Shown: positions 61,590 through 64,000 of the stretch, in pieces
Layout of the letters: each line of letters opens with the position of its first letter
Position numbering within the stretch: position 1 is the first letter of the stretch
DNA from: Phoenix dactylifera
Taxonomy: Eukaryota > Streptophyta > Magnoliopsida > Arecales > Arecaceae
DNA: 64,000 nucleotides
Direction of reading: 5' to 3'
Assembly: GCF_009389715.1 (NCBI RefSeq)
Contig: NC_052407.1
Coordinates: 868,001 to 932,000, forward strand
Position numbers and translations under genes: made by a program
Notes under the pieces: generated by a model
Database searches by the model: none
Seen by the model: the letters and a program-made list of their open reading frames with translations, nothing else
What the model was told of the DNA's origin: nothing

Positions 61590-64000
61590 GGATTATTTTT
61601 TTTAGAGAAAGAGAAAAATAAAAATTATAAACCGGAAGTAGCCCTCCGCAACTCGCCCGTGTGCCCCTAATCTACGGTTCCCAGGTATAGCTATTTAAAA
61701 AAAAAAACAAAAACAAATAGTGCTTGACATATTTAAATAAAAAAGTTGTATGTTTTTGTATGATTCCTCCGGTCACATTAGCATTTGAAAACAGATGTAT
61801 GCGGAGTTACTCATAGGACTTTTGGACGAGCACTTAAAAGGCACAAGCATTCGCATGCAGACCTGAAAGTCAAGGTCATATATATAAGGTTCTGGTTTTA
61901 TGGATCACATAATGGTATGTTTAATCCATGTTTCCCAGTAGCTTGACAATATTATGCTATCCATAATTGGTAATTCAGCATTTCTGAGTTGGTTTAATAA
62001 GTTTGTCGAGAATGATGGTGAATTGGAACCCGCATATGAATGAATAAATTCAGAAAGTCGGGTGAGATCATGACAGGTCACTGACTTACAGATGAGAAAA
62101 GATATGATTATGTGTTTACGCTAAGGGAGGTACCAAGTTTCTGATCCAATCCTTTGAACAAGGTCAGTATTGGGTACCAGCAAATTCCTTAGAAAATTCG
62201 TGCATAAGGCTAAGGAACTTTGGATGAATACATGTTCATGGTACTGCTTCCAGCTATGTGTTTTTAGGGTAGTAAACTTCCACTGTTTCTAAGGAAAAAC
62301 ACCTCTCACACTCGTAAGACTTGGGATCTGTCGTCATTCCATCTCATGAGTCCCCACACAATCATATAATAAAACAAAATATATCCCAACACAGTTTCTT
62401 GGTCATTGCATCAGCCACTCACAACGAAGATTATTCTCCCAACAAATTAGCCGTCTACGTTTCATCATACACCATTAAAATGCTAAAAGTAACCTGGCTT
62501 GGATCTTGGACCAATTAAGAGTAGTTTGAAGTCGGCTTGAAGGGAAACTATAGTGTTTACCCAGACGAGAAAAAAAGGAAGCTAAAGAAGTTCTGGAAAA
62601 CTTTCAAACATTGAGCAAGGTTGGATCATTTGCAATGGATGGGCTCTCAGCTTATAACATATATAAGCCTTCATCGCAGTCCTGCGACCCTAGCATAACA
62701 GCTACCAACTTCTTGACATTTATATTGAAGATCTACCACCTGTACAATATTTATTAAGAGAAAAATTTCAGCTAATCTATGTATATGAAAGGGGCATAAA
62801 TCTCAAAGCACAAACTTCATACAGAGTAGGGCATTTTATAATCCGCATCTTCACTGGAAGATAAGACACATGATTTAAATAGTGGAATGCTACGACAAAG
62901 TCCCAATCACTCTACATAAATTCATGGATTCTGGCCTGGAGTCCATTCAGATCCTGTATTCTGCTTTTGGCAGCTCCCTCTCATAGTAATGTATTGTCTC
63001 ACTGCCTTCTGATTGACCTCAAAAATGAACCTCATGTTCCTTATCTGCAAGCACAGTCAAATGCTATTCATTGGAATTTTACTGACCAAACATTTCGCAC
63101 TAATAAATGTGTGTGGATGTATCTGGATGCCTATTACCAATCAAAACATCAAAGTACAAAAACCCCTTAAAAAGTATGCCATGTATCTTGAATTCATTTA
63201 TCAAGACTGCTCCATATGACAACTACCTACAAGAGACATTTGTTGATACATCTAGCAAAAAACAAAAGGATTTTTGTCTCATTAAGTATTAAATTAATGA
63301 AAATTACTCAATTAAATGACAGAACATTGCAGATGCCTCAAACAAATTCAGCACCAATGCAGATGGTTATAAAAATCCACAAGTTTTGATGGATCTTTGT
63401 TTAGTTTGTATTTTTAAAGCCGGCTTCATATAGATGGGATAAGGCTTTTTGGCATTTGGCTTTCGTATATGTATATGTGCATGCTCATAATGGTAAAAAT
63501 TATTGTAAGCAAAATAATTAAAAGAATATTACTCATGGTTATATCAAGAATTGAAAGATTGTGTAACAGTATGTTTCAAAAGAATATAACAATTTAAATG
63601 CCAAACCACAACCATCCCTGTACTTGAAGCAAACAACCTGAACTTAGATTTATACACTTTTTAGCAGCTACTTCCTTGTTGTTGACAAAGATTGAACACT
63701 TGTCAGTGTTCTTCAACCAGTAGACCCTCCTTTTGCCTTGGTTCCCACAGTCACTTAAGAGCTTGGCACACCACGGCACAAGCTTGGCACACTAGGGCGT
63801 TACCCATTTAGCCCACTTTCCTACATTCCTAAGGCATCCGCAAGGAGCAAAGGGCCAAGACTTGGTGTGGCGACTTGGAGCCGAAAGCCGCCCTCCATCA
63901 ATGGTGCTTTCATTGAGATACTTCTGAGAGAAGGTCTCTCTTGAGGTAACGCCTTAAACCCGCAACAAAATTTCAAATTTGGGGTTCAGGTTAGATATGT
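61590..64000. other. Right end of window, nothing recognised
   Basis: AT-rich sequence with scattered short open frames but no family resemblance, exon pair or terminal repeat I can support. Confidence 0.5.

Overview
The window is plant nuclear DNA. Genes are split by GT-AG introns, a large share of the sequence is LTR and non-LTR retroelement relics and MITEs, and the protein families (NRT1/PTR, thioredoxin h, PTST-type CBM48 protein) are plant ones. One very GC-rich gene beside AT-richer paralogues fits a monocot; a palm is my best guess from the general look of the repeats, but that is inference.

Layout. 1-7354 is a decayed Ty3/gypsy element; the window cuts its 5' LTR, while the PBS, gag-pol remnants, PPT and complete 3' LTR are visible. 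8602-8964 holds two short unidentified coding-like exons on opposite strands. 10874-16143 (+) is the 3' part of a PTST-like starch-related gene with a C-terminal CBM48. Its 4.6-kb intron carries a tandem LTR-internal-LTR-internal-LTR array of a small non-autonomous element (12868-15733, minus orientation).

Three complete four-exon NRT1/PTR family (NPF2-type) transporter genes follow, all on the minus strand: 17073-22677 (601 aa, GC-rich, divergent), 35194-40654 (594 aa) and 42169-45840 (595 aa). The last two are close relatives and look like a tandem duplication. Exon 2 is 218 nt in all three, and exon 3 is 554 nt in the two close paralogues. The 12 kb between the first and second gene is a repeat graveyard: a 220-bp TA microsatellite, a segmental duplication (about 27.5-29.9 kb against 32.0-35.2 kb, ending next to the second transporter), a small inversion inside it, a LINE fragment in one copy and a CACTA-like insertion in the other, and an LTR-like remnant between them.

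49132-53113 (-) is a three-exon gene for a 457-aa protein I do not recognise, with a Tourist-like MITE 200 bp upstream. 55.7-61.6 kb contains three LINE 3' ends with RNase H-like domains, one of them ending 85 bp upstream of a complete three-exon h-type thioredoxin gene (60159-60783, minus, 126 aa, WCGPC). The last 2.4 kb holds nothing I can identify.

Functionally the genes are independent nuclear loci: the transporters form one local family, and the starch-related protein and the thioredoxin are unrelated neighbours. I saw no operon, CRISPR array, rRNA or convincing tRNA. The most notable items are the tandem retroelement array, the duplicated and rearranged transporter flank, and several MITEs with clear target-site duplications.
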